DNA from: Leucosporidium creatinivorum
Lineage: Eukaryota > Basidiomycota > Microbotryomycetes > Leucosporidiales > Leucosporidiaceae
Length of the DNA: 64,000 bases
Assembly: GCA_001600635.1 (NCBI GenBank)
Contig: BCKL01000008.1
Span: 653,770-717,769, forward strand
Reading direction: 5' to 3'
Both the position numbers and the translations under genes were made by a program. The stretch's first letter is position 1. Each line of letters opens with the position of its first letter. This document shows, in pieces, positions 1 to 11,521 of this stretch. A model generated the notes under the pieces. That model was not told where the DNA came from and searched no databases. It saw nothing but the letters and a program-made list of their open reading frames with translations.

Positions 1-294
1 GTCGAGCCAGAGATGCGCGACTCGAGGATGGAAGCGACCTCCGAAGCGGCTGTTGATGTACAGGTAGAGGTCAGCTCTAGCGGGGGTTGCAGGGTAGTCA
101 AAAGGTGCATACCGGGCTTGGCGGTAGCGTAGGCCCTGGAGCCAGCGGTAGCGGGGCGCTGAGCGAGTGAAGGGTTGGGGGGTCTCGTCAGCTCTCTTGG
201 GCTCCTTGTGGGCTGTCTACAGCTCTCCTGCTGTAACGAGCTGTAGGAAACTCACGACGGCCGCACGGGCGGACAGAACAGCGCGGGAGAACAT
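1..294 (-). CDS. ATP1: ATP synthase F1 subunit alpha, mitochondrial (5' end only)
   Basis: Alpha subunit of the mitochondrial F1Fo ATP synthase, which with beta forms the catalytic hexamer in the matrix. Only the first three exons are in the window. Exon 1 (294-256) encodes MFSRAVLSARAAV. Exon 2 (158-113) continues a basic, Ala/Ser/Arg-rich presequence ending RAYATAKP. Exon 3 (from 49 off the left edge) encodes ASEVASILESRISGS, which matches the start of mature alpha subunits (x-EVSSILEERIxG). Introns 255-159 and 112-50 have GTGAGT and GTATGC donors and CTGAC branch sites. The ATG at 294 is chosen because it begins the presequence; an in-frame upstream ATG at 447 would add an unlikely Pro/Ser-rich stretch. 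Identity is firm for the part seen; the catalytic domain lies outside. Confidence 0.9.
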
Positions 295-1508
295 GCTCGT
301 GAAAGGGTGAGAGAAGGGGGGAGGAGGAGAGGGAGAGGGAGAGAAGCGTGAAGGCTTTCTCAAGCAAGTCGGAAGCCTCCGGGTGGGCCAGTCGAAACCG
401 CTCGCGTCTCTTGCCCTCACCTCTACATGTACCATACTATAGCTCAACTATTTATACTCTTACAAATCTACCGCTCTGCACTGCAGCAAGACCCACTTCT
501 TAGCGCAGCGCCGAATCGAGCGCCGAAGGGCCAGTGTTGTGTGCGAGACTCGGGCGACTAAAGTGACATGTCACCTGAGCTGGTCATAGGGGAGCCGAGG
601 GGCTACTTGAGAAGTCCAGAAACTGTCTCGGGCCCATTGCAGCTCTCTACGGACACTTGTACGGCGGCGCCGACCAGCATGCCTTCGCAAGGGAGCGCAG
701 CTGCCAGATCTCGTACAACTGGCTTGTAGTCGCTCGGCAAGTGTAGCAGGGATAGTTATGGACAGCTCACGAGCTTTACCGGAGCCGCCTTACCACTAAT
801 GGGTCTGCGAGAGCCGACAGAGCGACTTCGGCGATGTCACCCAGCTTGCGACAAAGCTGGAAGGCCGGGAGTAGCTCGAGACAGCACACGAGAGCAGTGG
901 GAGAATAAACAAATGCTGTGTGTCAGAATCAGAATGCCCGCGACGCTCGAAGTACTCTGCTCGCTGGTCCCTAGGCTCCAGCGTCCCTCGGCGACAGCAG
1001 CGGAGGCGAGTTAAGCGCCGACACGGAGGGTTTTGAGCTATTGCGAGCCCAGTAAAAAGGCTGAACGTGGTCCTCCCGCGCCGTTCGAGCTGGCCGGTGC
1101 TCAATTGTAGCACATTAGGCCCGTCTTGGCCTTCAACGCGTCTCGGCGCGAGTTGGTATATGGCGACTTACAGTCTTTGGGACTGCTCGCAAGGACCATG
1201 CGTTCGCGATGAGAGCGTAAGCTATGCTGCTCGATCGTATAGCGCCCTGGACCGAAGCCGAGCGCCTCAGAAAGCATACATTTTCGGCTCCCGTCTAGCT
1301 CGGGCTGCTCCGCCGAGGCATTGGCCGGAGCCAGTGAGCGAGCAGAGGGCTACAATTGAGTACAACCGAAGCTCTTGTGCCGAAAGAAGCGACGCGAAAG
1401 ACTTGCAGACGAAGCGATAGCGCACAAAGGAGAAGGTCAACCGCGCCATTCGCCTCTCTCCTTCCCGCACTTCATCCCGCTTCGTCGTCTCGCCTCCGAC
1501 AGCGCTCT
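295..1508. promoter_or_regulatory. Divergent intergenic region, ATP1 / helicase
   Basis: About 1.2 kb between the divergent starts of ATP1 and the zinc-finger helicase. I see no coding sequence with family resemblance. The ATP1-proximal part (300-350) is a GA-rich tract on the plus strand. The region carries several copies of the short motif CGCCGA/TCGGCG (around 510-530, 825-835, 985-995) and CTGTAG. It presumably holds both promoters. Confidence 0.5.
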
Positions 1509-4500
1509 ATGGTCCGGGACCTACGCACCTACCCGTGTAGGGAGCTCATTCGCACCTCCTTCTGCGAGGCGGGCCTCTCCTGCGCTTACAACCACTCGAT
1601 ACCGCACTGCGAGCCCTGCCAGCGGTACTTCGAGTCGAGCCAGAATCTAGATGCACATACCGCTGGACAGGCTCATCGAAAACAGGTCGCTCGTGTAGCC
1701 CTGCGCCAGGTGCCGGCCAACTCGACTCAATGCGCCTGCGGGACGATTGTGCAGGCCAACGACCAGGTCCAACATCTTCAATCTTCGCGCCATAAGCGAT
1801 TTGTGCGTAGTAGTCGCTACAAGGCGGCTCAGGCCTACGGCGAGGCGCCCAAGAACGGCGTCGACGTCCTCCCTTCGGCGATCGACTTTGGACATGTCGA
1901 GTTCTCGACGCTCACTTCGCCAGCCTCGGGACCGGAGACCTGCATCACCATCAAAGCAGGCTCCTCCCCCTGCTTCCTGACGGGCGCTGCGTTCCATTCC
2001 GCTCGGTCCAAGAGAAGGTCAGTCCTCGGCGTTTCCTTCTCGCTCGTTCGCTCGCTGACCCTTTCCTCCTTCCACAGCTTCGCCATCACCCCCATCGACC
2101 ACCACATCTACATCCGACCCGACTCTACTCTCCCCGTCTGGCTCGAATTCCATCCCCGTCAAACCCTCGGCTCCTTCTCCGACTTTATCACCTTCTCCCT
2201 CCTCATCGACACTCCAGAAGGCCAACGCACCTTCTCCATCCAACGCACCATCTCCGCTAAAGTCGGCGTACAAGCCGACATTGACGCCCTCGGACCAAAG
2301 ACGCCTTATGTTCATGTGCCCAAGTCGGCGGCGAGGCCGAGGGCGAGGGAGCGGAATACGATTCGAGGACCGCAGATCAAGGATGGGCCGAGGATACCGT
2401 GGGTCAAGAAGCTGCCGCAGTATAAGGTTCCTGCCATTGTGCGAGACGCGCTACACGGCTATGACGTCAAGCAGCAGGTGAGTCGGCGCCGAGGATCGCC
2501 TTCGCCGAGCTCCGCTGATCCTCCCTCCGAATTTGCAGATTCGACGAGCAAACGAGCACCTCATCCCCATCAAGCTATCGTACGGCGACTATGCCGATTG
2601 GTGGTCGAAGCTGCTCTACATTGAGCAAGTTCAGGAGGAGTGAGTTGAGCTGAGCGTGCGAGATGTCAAAGTCCGAAGCTAACCTCTTGCGCTGCGCAGA
2701 GTCGACGTCCGACGCTACGACCTCGAGTCCGTCAGACTCGAACGTCATAACCAGTCTCTCTACTAGTGAGCCTTCGTCCGCCTTTCGTCTCGCCGTCTCG
2801 GGCTGACCTTGCCTCTCTTCGTAGCCTCACCGTTCCAGGGCTCGCCGAGGGTCGGCCATCCGTGATGAAGGGCGACAGCATCAAGGTGCAGAGAGCTGGC
2901 GGCGGAAAGGCAGATCAATGGTTCGAGGGCATCGTCTACGTCGTGCGGGAGAGGGAGGTTGGCCTTCGCTTCGCTCCTCGGTTCGGCTCGTCGTGGTCGG
3001 CGTGCGCTTCTCCCTCTCTTCCGCTATCGACCACCGCTGACTCCTTCATACCAAAACAGGACTACCACCTACGACGTCCAATTCACCGTCCCTCGCATTC
3101 CCGCTCGGCGAATGCAGCAAGCCCTCGCAGCCCCTCTCCCGCGCGAGGAGCTGCTCTTCTCGACTACCAAGTCTTATCCGCCCATGACTAGTCCGAGGTT
3201 CGACCCCTTCATCAATGAGGCAATCCTCCGCAACTCGCAGCAGACGCTGGCCGTCGACTGCATCCTCAACCGCACGGCTGGACCGAACTGCTTTATAGTC
3301 AACGGGCCGCCCGGCACTGGCAAGACCGTTACCATCATCGTGAGCGCCCTGCACACGTCTCTTGTAATGTGAGAGCTGACCCCGCGCCCTTCACGACCGA
3401 CAGGAAGCCTGCCGCCAGCTCCTCAAGTACCGGAACGCGACCCTGCTCCTCGCCGCCCCTTCCAACTCAGCCTGCGACCTCCTCGCCCTCAAGCTCATCG
3501 AAGGAGGTCTTCAACTACACGAGCTCTTCCGCCTGATGGCCACCTCCCGCAACCCGGACACCGTCTCGCACAAGCTCCGGCCATTCTGTCATCTCGAGGA
3601 GGGCTCGTTCGCCGTGCCGCCGATCCAGAAACTTAAGGGGTACAGGGTCGTCGTGACGACTTGTATCTCGGCTAGTATACTAGAGGGAGTTGGGCTCGGG
3701 AGGGGGACGTTCTCGCACATCTTCATCGACGAGGCGGGTCAAGCTCTGGAGCCCGAGGGTGAGTGGTGACTTCGGCGAAGAAGAAATGAGACACTGATCA
3801 TTCTCATCCTCCAGCCCTCCTTCCCATCGCTTTGGCCGACGAGAAGACAAGCGTGATCCTCGCTGGAGACCCCAAGCAACTCGGTCCCGTACGTCTAGCT
3901 TCCCTCTGCGCGCCTCGACCGAGCTGACCTCTTCTTTCAAAGATCACCCGCTCTCCGGTCGCCTCCGCCTTCAACTACCACACCTCCCTCCTCGAACGAC
4001 TTATGTCCATCCCTGCCTACTCCTCCACCCAGTCCCGCGGCATCCTCTACGTCAAGCTCCTCGACAACTACCGCTCTCATCCTCACAGCCTCACCTACCC
4101 GAACGCTGAGTTCTACCAGAACGAGCTGGTCGTCAAGGCGCCCATCACGACTACTCGTCGTCTGGAGAACTGGGCTGGATGGCCGACGAAGGGCTTTCCC
4201 ATCCTCTTCCACGCCGTGCAGGGGAGGGACGAGCGCGAGGGAACGAGTCCATCTTTCTTCAACGTCACGGAGATCTCGCAAGTCAAGCAATACGTGACGC
4301 CGTTGCGCAACTCAAGGAAGCTCACCGACAACGATATCGGTATCATCTCGCCGTACGCGGCCCAAGTTCGGTCGCTGAGGAAGCAGATCGACGCCGAGGG
4401 CGAGTTTTGGCTGATCTCTCAGCCTCGAGCTTGAAGCTGACCATCAGTGACGCGCCACAGGTATCATGGTCGGCTCTACCGAGCAATTCCAAGGTCAAGA

Positions 4501-4833
4501 GCGCAGGTGAGCCTTTCTCTTCCTTCTGCCGCTCGCTCGACTCGGCGCTGACATATTACCTTCCTCTCTCGCCGCAGCGTCATCATCATCTCCACCGTCC
4601 GCTCCAACAAGGGGTACCTCGAGGTCGATAAGCGATTCTCACTCGGCTTCCTTTCCAACCCCAAGCGGTTCAACGTCGCCATCACGAGGGCTCAAGCCGG
4701 TCTCATCATCGTCGGCGACGAGATTTTGCCCCGCGCTGCTCTCCCTCTTTGGTCTGCAAGGCGCGCTGGTACTGAGCCAAGAGATTCCATACAAAACAAG
4801 AAGAGACCTAACAGAAGCCTAGCGCCGTCCTAG
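1509..4833 (+). CDS. SF1 RNA helicase of the MOV10/SDE3 (Upf1-like) family with N-terminal zinc fingers
   Basis: RNA helicase related to MOV10, SDE3 and Armitage, a family linked to RNA silencing and mRNP remodelling. The ATG at 1509 opens directly into a CCCH finger (C-x8-C-x5-C-x3-H, residues 10-29), followed by two C2H2-like fingers (CEPC...H-x5-H and CAC...H-x5-H). The helicase core is clear after splicing: the [11 protein letters not shown] beta-barrel region, Walker A GPPGTGKT near 3307-3330, Walker [12 protein letters not shown] near 3726, GDPKQLGP near 3868, LLDNYRSHP near 4058, and motifs [14 protein letters not shown] and [13 protein letters not shown] near 4465-4695. At least seven short introns interrupt it. 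After VGDEIL the product ends quickly (stop 4833) without the usual C-terminal W-x-x-F-L-x-Y block, 59 bp from the convergent permease stop, so either the tail is lost or a last intron was missed. An in-frame ATG at 1356 is possible but precedes no recognisable domain. Confidence 0.85.
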
Positions 4834-4892
4834 TTCTCTTCGACCGCCACGCTTCAAGTGAATCTAACCAGGAAACGGTTGAAGATCGCCGC

Positions 4893-7749
4893 CTAGAACA
4901 GCGCAGAGAAGACCTTGTGCACAATAGTGCCGACCTTGCCACGGTGTTCGATTGCGGCGTAGTCGATGTACTCGGTGAACTGCAGACGGGTGGGTCAGCA
5001 AAGGCTGCAAAGGCCTGCGCCGAGCAAGGCCTGCACTCACCTCAGGGTCGTTGACGTAGGAGGTGACGTCCATCGAAGTAGGCGTCTCCCATCGAGTCTT
5101 CTTGATGAGCTTCCATCCGATGTAGAGGACGACGTAGAAAGCGGGGGCGAAGCTGCGAAGGGTGGAGGGTCAGCGCCGAGCACGAGTTTCGCGCTGAAAT
5201 TTACTGACTATGCAAAGATAAATGAAGGTGTATCCCACGACCCAGCTAAGAACACCGCTGTAATAGAGAGAGAGAGAGACTCAGCTCAGAGCCTCGGTAA
5301 TGCCCAAAGCTCCAGCGTAGGCTTCGGCGGATGCTTCGGCGGGCGACTTACTGTAACCCTGGACGAGGAGAACAAAGGTGCTGCATCCGAGGGCGTACTG
5401 CGCAGCATAGGGCTGCACGCGCGAGCGGCAGTGGAGAGTGTCGCGCGAGATGCCTTGAGCCTTGAGTCCCTTGTCCCAGCGGATGTACTAATCGCCGAAG
5501 GGGAGTCAGCTTGGACCTCCAACCGCTGTCCTCCTCCTTGCGACTCACAGTGATGCTCATGACGATCCAGTTGACGATCTGGCAAGATCCCACTAGACCA
5601 GTAAGGTAGGTAATAACGACTTGCGCCGAGCTGGAGACCTGGCAGTAGGAGAGGAGCGTGATGGCGAGGCAGGTGAGGACAGAGACGTAAGGGACTCCGT
5701 TCCTGTGGTGCGAGAGAAAGAAACGAAGTGCAGCTGATTAGCTCGAGTCTTCGATGTGTGCGCCAAGCATCATCGGCTCACCTGTTGCGCTTGGACATGA
5801 TCTTGGGCGCCTGACCGTCACGACCCATCTGAGCGAGCGAGCGAGAAGCACAGAAGAGGAAAGCGTTTCCAGCCGAGAAGACAGATGAGAGGATGAGTCC
5901 GTTGACGATGTGAGGGAGGACGGGAATAGTCATCCTGCGAGTGCAAAGGCAAAGCAGCGCCGAGGTCAGCTCCCGCTTCGAAAGGGCGGGACTCAAAAAG
6001 GATGTGCGCACCTCTGCATGGCGATAACATAGGGGGAGCGAGCTCCTCCAGGAGCACCAGCAGCTTGAGCGCCGAGAAGGTTGCTGGCGAGCGAAGGCAG
6101 GTCAGCGCCGAACCAACTGGGACTTGCTCGGCAGCCTCACCGGTCGTTGTACGGAACAAGGATGCCGATGCAGAGCGCCGATCCGATGAAGAAGGCGACA
6201 AGACGGTAGATGGTGGCGTTGAAGGCCTTGGGCATGACCTTGCGAGGGTTACGAGCCTCTCCGGCGACCATGGAGAGGTAGTCGGGTCCGGCGACGGTGA
6301 AGCAGGCGTTGATGATGCAGGCGAGGAAGCCCTCAAACAAGTTGGTGGAATGTCCGTGCTCGGGGTAAGGTCCGGTCACTTGAGAAGGGAAGGAAGTTGA
6401 TGCGAAGAAGGAGATCGGGAGAGTGATGGGAGATGTAGTTGAGTGGGAGAGTGGAGGGGGTAAAGTCAGTACATGTAAGTAGTCAAGGGCAACCGTGGAT
6501 AGGCTTACTGGCTCCGGGATTGCGCCTGGAGGGGGAAAGAGCGCGAGGAAGCCGGCGCCGAGGTCAGCGAGTACTCCGAAGACGCTGTAAGATACCAGGG
6601 AGCTCCGTACCAGAAGCGGAATCCAAATTTATCCTTAAGCGGATTTCCTCCGAGCATCGTGATAAAGGTCATAACGATTAAACCGGTGACTGCGGAGGCG
6701 GCGAAGTCAGCTCCGAGCTCTCGGAGTGATCTGCGCGGCGCTGGAGCCGTTTAGCGAGCTGATGACACGAGGATGGACACTTACTAAGCAAGACCTTGCC
6801 CATGGCGAAGCCAAACTCGGCGTTACCGAAGAACTTGAGGAGAATGGGTCAGCTCGGCGCGCTGTAGATTCGCCGAAGCCCAACTCACTCGAGCGTCCCA
6901 GAGGTTGAGGAAGGCGTAGGCAACGATGACCGCAGTGATGGTGATGGCGGGGTTAATGTTGGCAGCGTCGTTCCAGAAGCCGAGCACGAGACCAAAGGCG
7001 ACGACCTCGAAGATGACCAAAGCGACCTGAGAGAGGAAGAAGTTCCATCCTGCAGAGCGAGGCGTTAACTACAGGTGTATCGAAGGCGGAGACGCTACTC
7101 ACCAACAGCGAATCCTGCAGCGTCGTCGACGTAGCGAGAAGCGTAGCGGGCGCTGTGAGTAGACCAAATCAGCGAAAGCTCGACGCCGAGCACGAGCAGA
7201 AGTGACGAACAAGGCAGTATCGGTGGGCCACTGTGAAGCGGCGAGGCGAGTCAGTTACAGGTCTGACACAAGCTTTCCATGGTGGCCCAAGCGACTGACC
7301 TGAGTAACGAGTTCCTTTTGCCCCTCGGCGACACACCAAATCACCGAAGTCCACCAAGCGTAGCCTAGCAGGAGGTTAAGTGGGCCACCTGCGGTGAGTC
7401 CTGCTCCCATGTACACGAAGAGCGCGGTCCCTGCAGCGTCGGAACAATGAGTGAGGGTCAGCTCAATGCTCGGCGCTCACGCCCTTCGTCCGTCCCTCCT
7501 GAAACACTGCCTCAGCACTCACCAACAGTCCCTGCGTGTAGAGAATTGTCAGTACAGCTCCAGCGATGCTTGAGCGATGTACTCACCGCCAATTGCGATC
7601 AAATTCACATGGTAGCTCTCCAATTTCCGGTGGGAGCTCGAAGTTGAAGCAAAGCGGTTCTCGTCCGAGGAGAGGATGGAGGCCGAGTACAGCTTTGCCT
7701 CGGTGGCAGGCTGCTCGAGATCTTTCTTGTCGCTGGCAGAGTCGGACAT
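4893..7749 (-). CDS. Amino-acid permease (yeast AAT/Gap1 family)
   Basis: Plasma-membrane amino-acid/proton symporter of the APC superfamily. Spliced exons give an acidic hydrophilic N-terminus, then the TM1 motif IAIGGTVGTALFVYMG, the TM2-3 block GPLNLLLGYAWW, GWNFFLSQVALVIFEVV, a mid-protein GGNPLKDKFGFRFW, then AGPDYLSMVAGEARNPRK, FSAGNAFLFCASRSLAQM and NGVPYVSVL, all in the family order for twelve membrane segments. The start is the ATG at 7749 before SDSASDKKDL; the stop is at 4893. There are more than a dozen introns, unusually dense for the window, including a 9-nt microexon at 7523-7531. It converges on the helicase gene with only 59 bp between stops. The substrate cannot be read from sequence. 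Family call is firm; exact exon ends are inferred from splice consensus and homology. Confidence 0.9.
7523..7531 (-). other. 9-nt microexon in the permease gene
   Basis: The nine bases GGACTGTTG are bounded by CGCAG upstream and GTGAGT downstream on the minus strand. Joined to the preceding exon (ending ATT GGC G) and the next exon (starting GG ACC GCG), they restore the TM1 signature I-G-G-T-V-G-T. Without this exon the conserved Gly-rich loop that contacts substrate in APC transporters would lose three residues (its T, V and one G). Confidence 0.75.
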
Positions 7750-8676
7750 GGCGAGGAGGGGGCGGGGAGGATGAAGTAGGAAGGCAAGAGAGGGGAGACG
7801 AGCGACGCTCGATGTGGTCGACGGGAGGGACCGTCTCGATAAGGCCCCCGCTTGGAGACACACCGGAGAAAGCCCAGGCTGGCGTCGATCGAGTCAGGTG
7901 GAGGTCCTGACGAGGAAGGCGGCGGACTTCGCGAGGCAGGAGTCGATCCTTCGGCGAAGAGCTGCAGATCTGTGTGTTGAAGTCTGGTTAGCTCGGAAAA
8001 CGCTCTCACATCCTTAGCTCACCTACAGAACTCGCCCTTGAAAAGTAGACGCGGCTACGCGCTCACCCGGAGCTACAAGCCCAGCCCCTTCCTCCCCGCT
8101 CTTGATTGCGCTCGACAAGCCTGATGCGCTGGATAAGGCAGCGCAGCGCGGAGAAATCGGCACTTGCTGTGGTATCTGGAGCCCTGCGTGTTGCGCTACA
8201 TCGCGCTAAGCTTGCAGGCGGGGAGAAAGAAGGGCGAGACGAGCTCCGAGTGTCTCAGTTGCTCTGGCGCGAATGGGCGGAGCCTCGAGAGTGATAGCAA
8301 GACGATTGCTGCCCCAGCAGTCCAGCACTATGCACGTGAGAGGCAGAGCCAAAGTGGAGGTAACGAGCGCGTGAAGGCGGCGAGCATTGGACGGGAGAAG
8401 GAAGAGAGTCGACTCGTCAGAAACGACTTGGCCCCGCTGCAACTGGAGGCCTACAGAAATAGAGCTCGGAAATAGCTGAGAAGGGTGCAACTGCATCTAA
8501 CATGTAACATGCACTCATGACATCGACTCTCGCGCCTGCTCGTCCTTGCTCCTCTGTCCCTCAGCTCGGCGAAGGCGACTGTCCCCTCGTCGTAGCTTTC
8601 GCCGAGCTCTCAACTCAGCTCAGCTCCATCGAAGTGACGGTAAACACAGCAAGATTGCACCTCCCACTCAATCCGC
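7750..8676. promoter_or_regulatory. Permease upstream region
   Basis: About 0.9 kb between the permease start and the 3' end of the PQ-loop gene, both on the minus strand. No convincing gene. Short open frames here lack family resemblance and splice logic. The region should contain the permease promoter and the PQ-loop gene's 3' UTR. Confidence 0.4.
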
Positions 8677-10009
8677 TCAATGCTGCTCCTCACTTCGAGC
8701 AGCTCCCAACAGCGACCCAGCCCCCGCTACTCCCTCCTGTTCCCTCAAGCCTGACCTCTCCTGTAGGTCCTGCTTTGTTTTCTCGCGGTAGGCGTAGGTC
8801 TGGAAGCAAAGAGCGACGTCGACCTGTTGTTGCGAGGCCGTTAGCTCAGTCCCTCGACAAAACGTTCGGCGGAACTCACCGAGAGCTGGAAGAGGGCGCA
8901 AGCTTTGAAGGCGACCGAGTTGCCGTCCGTTGCGAAGAAGTAGATAGTCTTGATCGCGTCCTGTGGGCGAGCAGCAAAGTGTTAGCAGACAAGTCCGAGA
9001 TAATGCCGAGACGAGGGCTCGCAGCGGCGGGCTCCCTGGGGTGTAGTAGAACTCACTCCTCCTACCCAGCCTGCCAAGACGGAATGCCTGAAGCCGGCTG
9101 TGCTTTTGCGCTGAAAGTTGACCAGCAGCTGAGGGATTGGGAGCTGTGGAAGGGAACGGTCAGCCTGCGCTCACCGACTTCGTCTACCGCTCAGGTCTCG
9201 ACGAGACGATGGCTACCGACCCACAGTAGCTTCCAGTCCTAGTGCAAGGAAGCCGAGGATTGTGACGTAGGTCTCGAATGAGTGTAGGAGGAGGTAGAGG
9301 CCGCAATGAAGGGCGACGAGCAGGGCGACGAACTCGATGTAGCTCCCGAACGAGCTGCAAGAAGGAGGTCAGAAGTGAAGAAGGGGAAGAAGGGTAGAAT
9401 AGGACTCACTCCCACTGCCAAAGGTTGCCCGGTCGACTACTCTTCGTCGGCTCCTTGCGATATGATGGTCCACCGCCGGTTGTCAAGCCTTCGGTCTCTT
9501 GTAGCGAGCGAGGGTCGATTCCGTCTGGTCCCATGGGGCGATACAGCAGGCAGACGTAGAGGAGAGCGAACTGGCCGAATATCATGAGGACTACGAGGCA
9601 GGAAGATGTCAGCCGAGCTTCGGGGGAGAGCTTCGGCGACCGAGAAGCTCTTTCCTGAAGAAAGCAGCTCACCGGACTGAACGAGAACTGCACGGGACGC
9701 TTAATCAGCTTTCTACAGCTCAAAGCAGGCTTCCGACCCCCCAAGTTTCGGTGCTCACGAGCGATTTCGAACCGCGCGCCGAGCCAATATACGACTCGGG
9801 TCACATTCGCCACGATGAGGACACCGCAGACGTCGATTGAGAAGCCTCGAGAGTCATGTTTCCTCACCTACAGCGCTCGTCAGGTCAGCACCGCTCAGAA
9901 GCGCCGAACGGCCCGAGACTCGACTCACAATGTTGACATATTGATCTCCATACGCGAGCGGCGGGCCCACTGCCATTCCAATCGCCGCAAGAGTCTGTAG
10001 GAAGCCCAT
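8677..10009 (-). CDS. PQ-loop repeat membrane protein (SLC66A2 / yeast Any1-Cfs1 type)
   Basis: Multi-pass membrane protein of the PQ-loop family. Yeast Any1 and mammalian SLC66A2 are tied to phospholipid asymmetry and endosome-Golgi traffic. Spliced exons give MAVGPPLAYGDQ, then the first PQ-loop helix pair FSIDVCGVLIVANVTRVVYW and LGARFEIAxLVQSVLMIFGQ. A loop with LYRPMGPDG and LWQWENSFGSYIEFV follows, then FETYVTILGFLALGLEATV, a second PQ-like loop FRHSVLAGWVGGDAIKTIYF, and KACALFQLSVDVALCFQTYA. These match the family order closely. The start ATG at 10009 (MGFLQTLAAIG) sits just before the first membrane helix. The C-terminal tail after YAYREKTKQ is hydrophilic and less certain. It is divergent from CYC3. 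Confidence 0.8.
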
Positions 10010-10401
10010 GCCAGCGAGATGCTGCAGGAAGCTGGCTAGAAGCGGGGGTCGAGCGACGCGGTCGAGCCTGGCGCGACGACTTGGGCGTGTAGGGCGACTT
10101 GGAGAGTAGGTGCAGGTCGTCCGAAAGTAGCTGGAGGCGCTGGGTGGGTTGGGATGCTGTAGCGGAATATCTGTCGAGCAAGAGTTGTCAGAGGACGTAA
10201 CGAGGAGGCCGAAGCGCTCCGAGTTACACCAGAGCAGACAGGGAAGCAGTGAGATGTAGCAGAGTACTTACGGATGCGACTTGCTCTGTTACAGAGTCGA
10301 GTCGGTGATGTCAGGGTCAGCGCGAGAACGAAACCAAGGTTTTGAGAGACTTCGCATCTTTCGCTCCGCTCAATTCCTCGCCTCTTCACTTCGACTACGA
10401 G
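10010..10401. promoter_or_regulatory. Divergent promoter, PQ-loop gene / CYC3
   Basis: The 392 bp between the divergent ATGs of the PQ-loop gene and CYC3. No coding sequence is supported. A CGGATGC-type stretch and CTGTAG copies lie near 10140-10280. This spacer must carry both promoters. Confidence 0.45.
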
Positions 10402-11521
10402 ATGGGACAAGCTGCTTCGACTCCGGCATCAGCTGCACCTCAACAGCCTCCTGCAGGCTGCCCCATGCACGTCGAGACTCCGCCACCATTGCCTCCGACC
10501 GCTGGAAGCTGCCCAGTCGACCATTCGAGCATGAAGGGAGGCCGACCAGTAGCGCCCAAAGGGGAGCTCAATCCGGTCAACAACATGCCAGAACTTGCTC
10601 AAGCTCCTTCGCCTGGTCAGAAGATGTTCCTGCCACTGGAGCGCACCATCTCCTCGATCCCTCGCGCTTCGTCGACCTCCGGCGCTGGAGCATCGGCTTG
10701 CCCCGTCGCCCACACTTCGCCCAACGCTACAGAAGGCTCAGCAGCACCACCAGCAGCCAAAAAGGAGGATCAGTGGGAGTACCCTAGTCCTCAGCAGTTT
10801 TACAACGCGCTCGTTCGCAAGGGTTGGGAGACGCCCGAGGAGAGCGTCGAGATGATGGTGAACATTCACAATTGGATCAACGAGGAGGCTTGGACGCAGG
10901 TCAGGAAGTGGGAGGAGAAGCACGATGGGTAAGCAGTCCTTTATAGCCGTGTAAATCGTTTCCGCTGACCTCGGTCTTGCCTCGTCGCAGCGGAGATCGC
11001 TCCATGCTCGCCAGCTTCGCCGGACGACCACAAGACATCTCTCCCAAGGCTCGCTATCACATGTGGATGGGCAAGTTCTTCCCCAATACCTACGCGTAAG
11101 TTCAATTGGTCACGTCCTCCCTGCTCGGCGCTGACCGCTCAACCTCGCCACAGCTCCATTAAGCCCTTCGACCGCCACGACTGGGTCATCCACCGTCCTT
11201 CTCCCGTTTCCTCCGACAAGTCCTACACAGCGCCCTCCCCCAGCCAGGCTTTCACTTCCCACCGCTGTTCGTCCTCTCGCTCTTCCCTCACTCGCTTCTT
11301 CGCTGACCCCTTCTCCAACAGACGTCATCGACTACTATTCCCTCCCCGACGACGCCGAAGGCAACCCCGTTTTCAGTCTCGACGTCCGACCAGCGGTCGA
11401 CGACTTTGCTGCTGTGCGCGAGCGAGTTGGCGAGTGGTGGAAGCTCAAGAAGGAGAGCTTTGGAGGAGCTGGAGGATATGATCAGCTGCCGCCGGGCGTC
11501 AGGGTACAGGAGGAGAAGTAG
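10402..11521 (+). CDS. CYC3: Cytochrome c heme lyase (holocytochrome c synthase)
   Basis: Attaches heme covalently to apocytochrome c in the mitochondrial intermembrane space. The N-terminal third carries three Cys-Pro heme-regulatory-like motifs, CPMHVETPP, CPVDHS and CPVAHT, in a Pro/Ala-rich region. The conserved core follows: EYPSPQQFYNALVRKGWETP, MVNIHNWINEEAWTQV, WEEKH, LASFAGRPQDISPKARYHMW, IKPFDRHDWVIHR, RYVIDYYSLPD and SLDVRPAVDDFAAVRERV. Four exons are joined by introns of normal size. The last intron uses a GTTCGT donor near 11268 and joins HR to YVIDYY. The ATG at 10402 starts MGQAAST; an upstream in-frame ATG at 10342 has no conserved content. The family call is firm. Confidence 0.93.
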
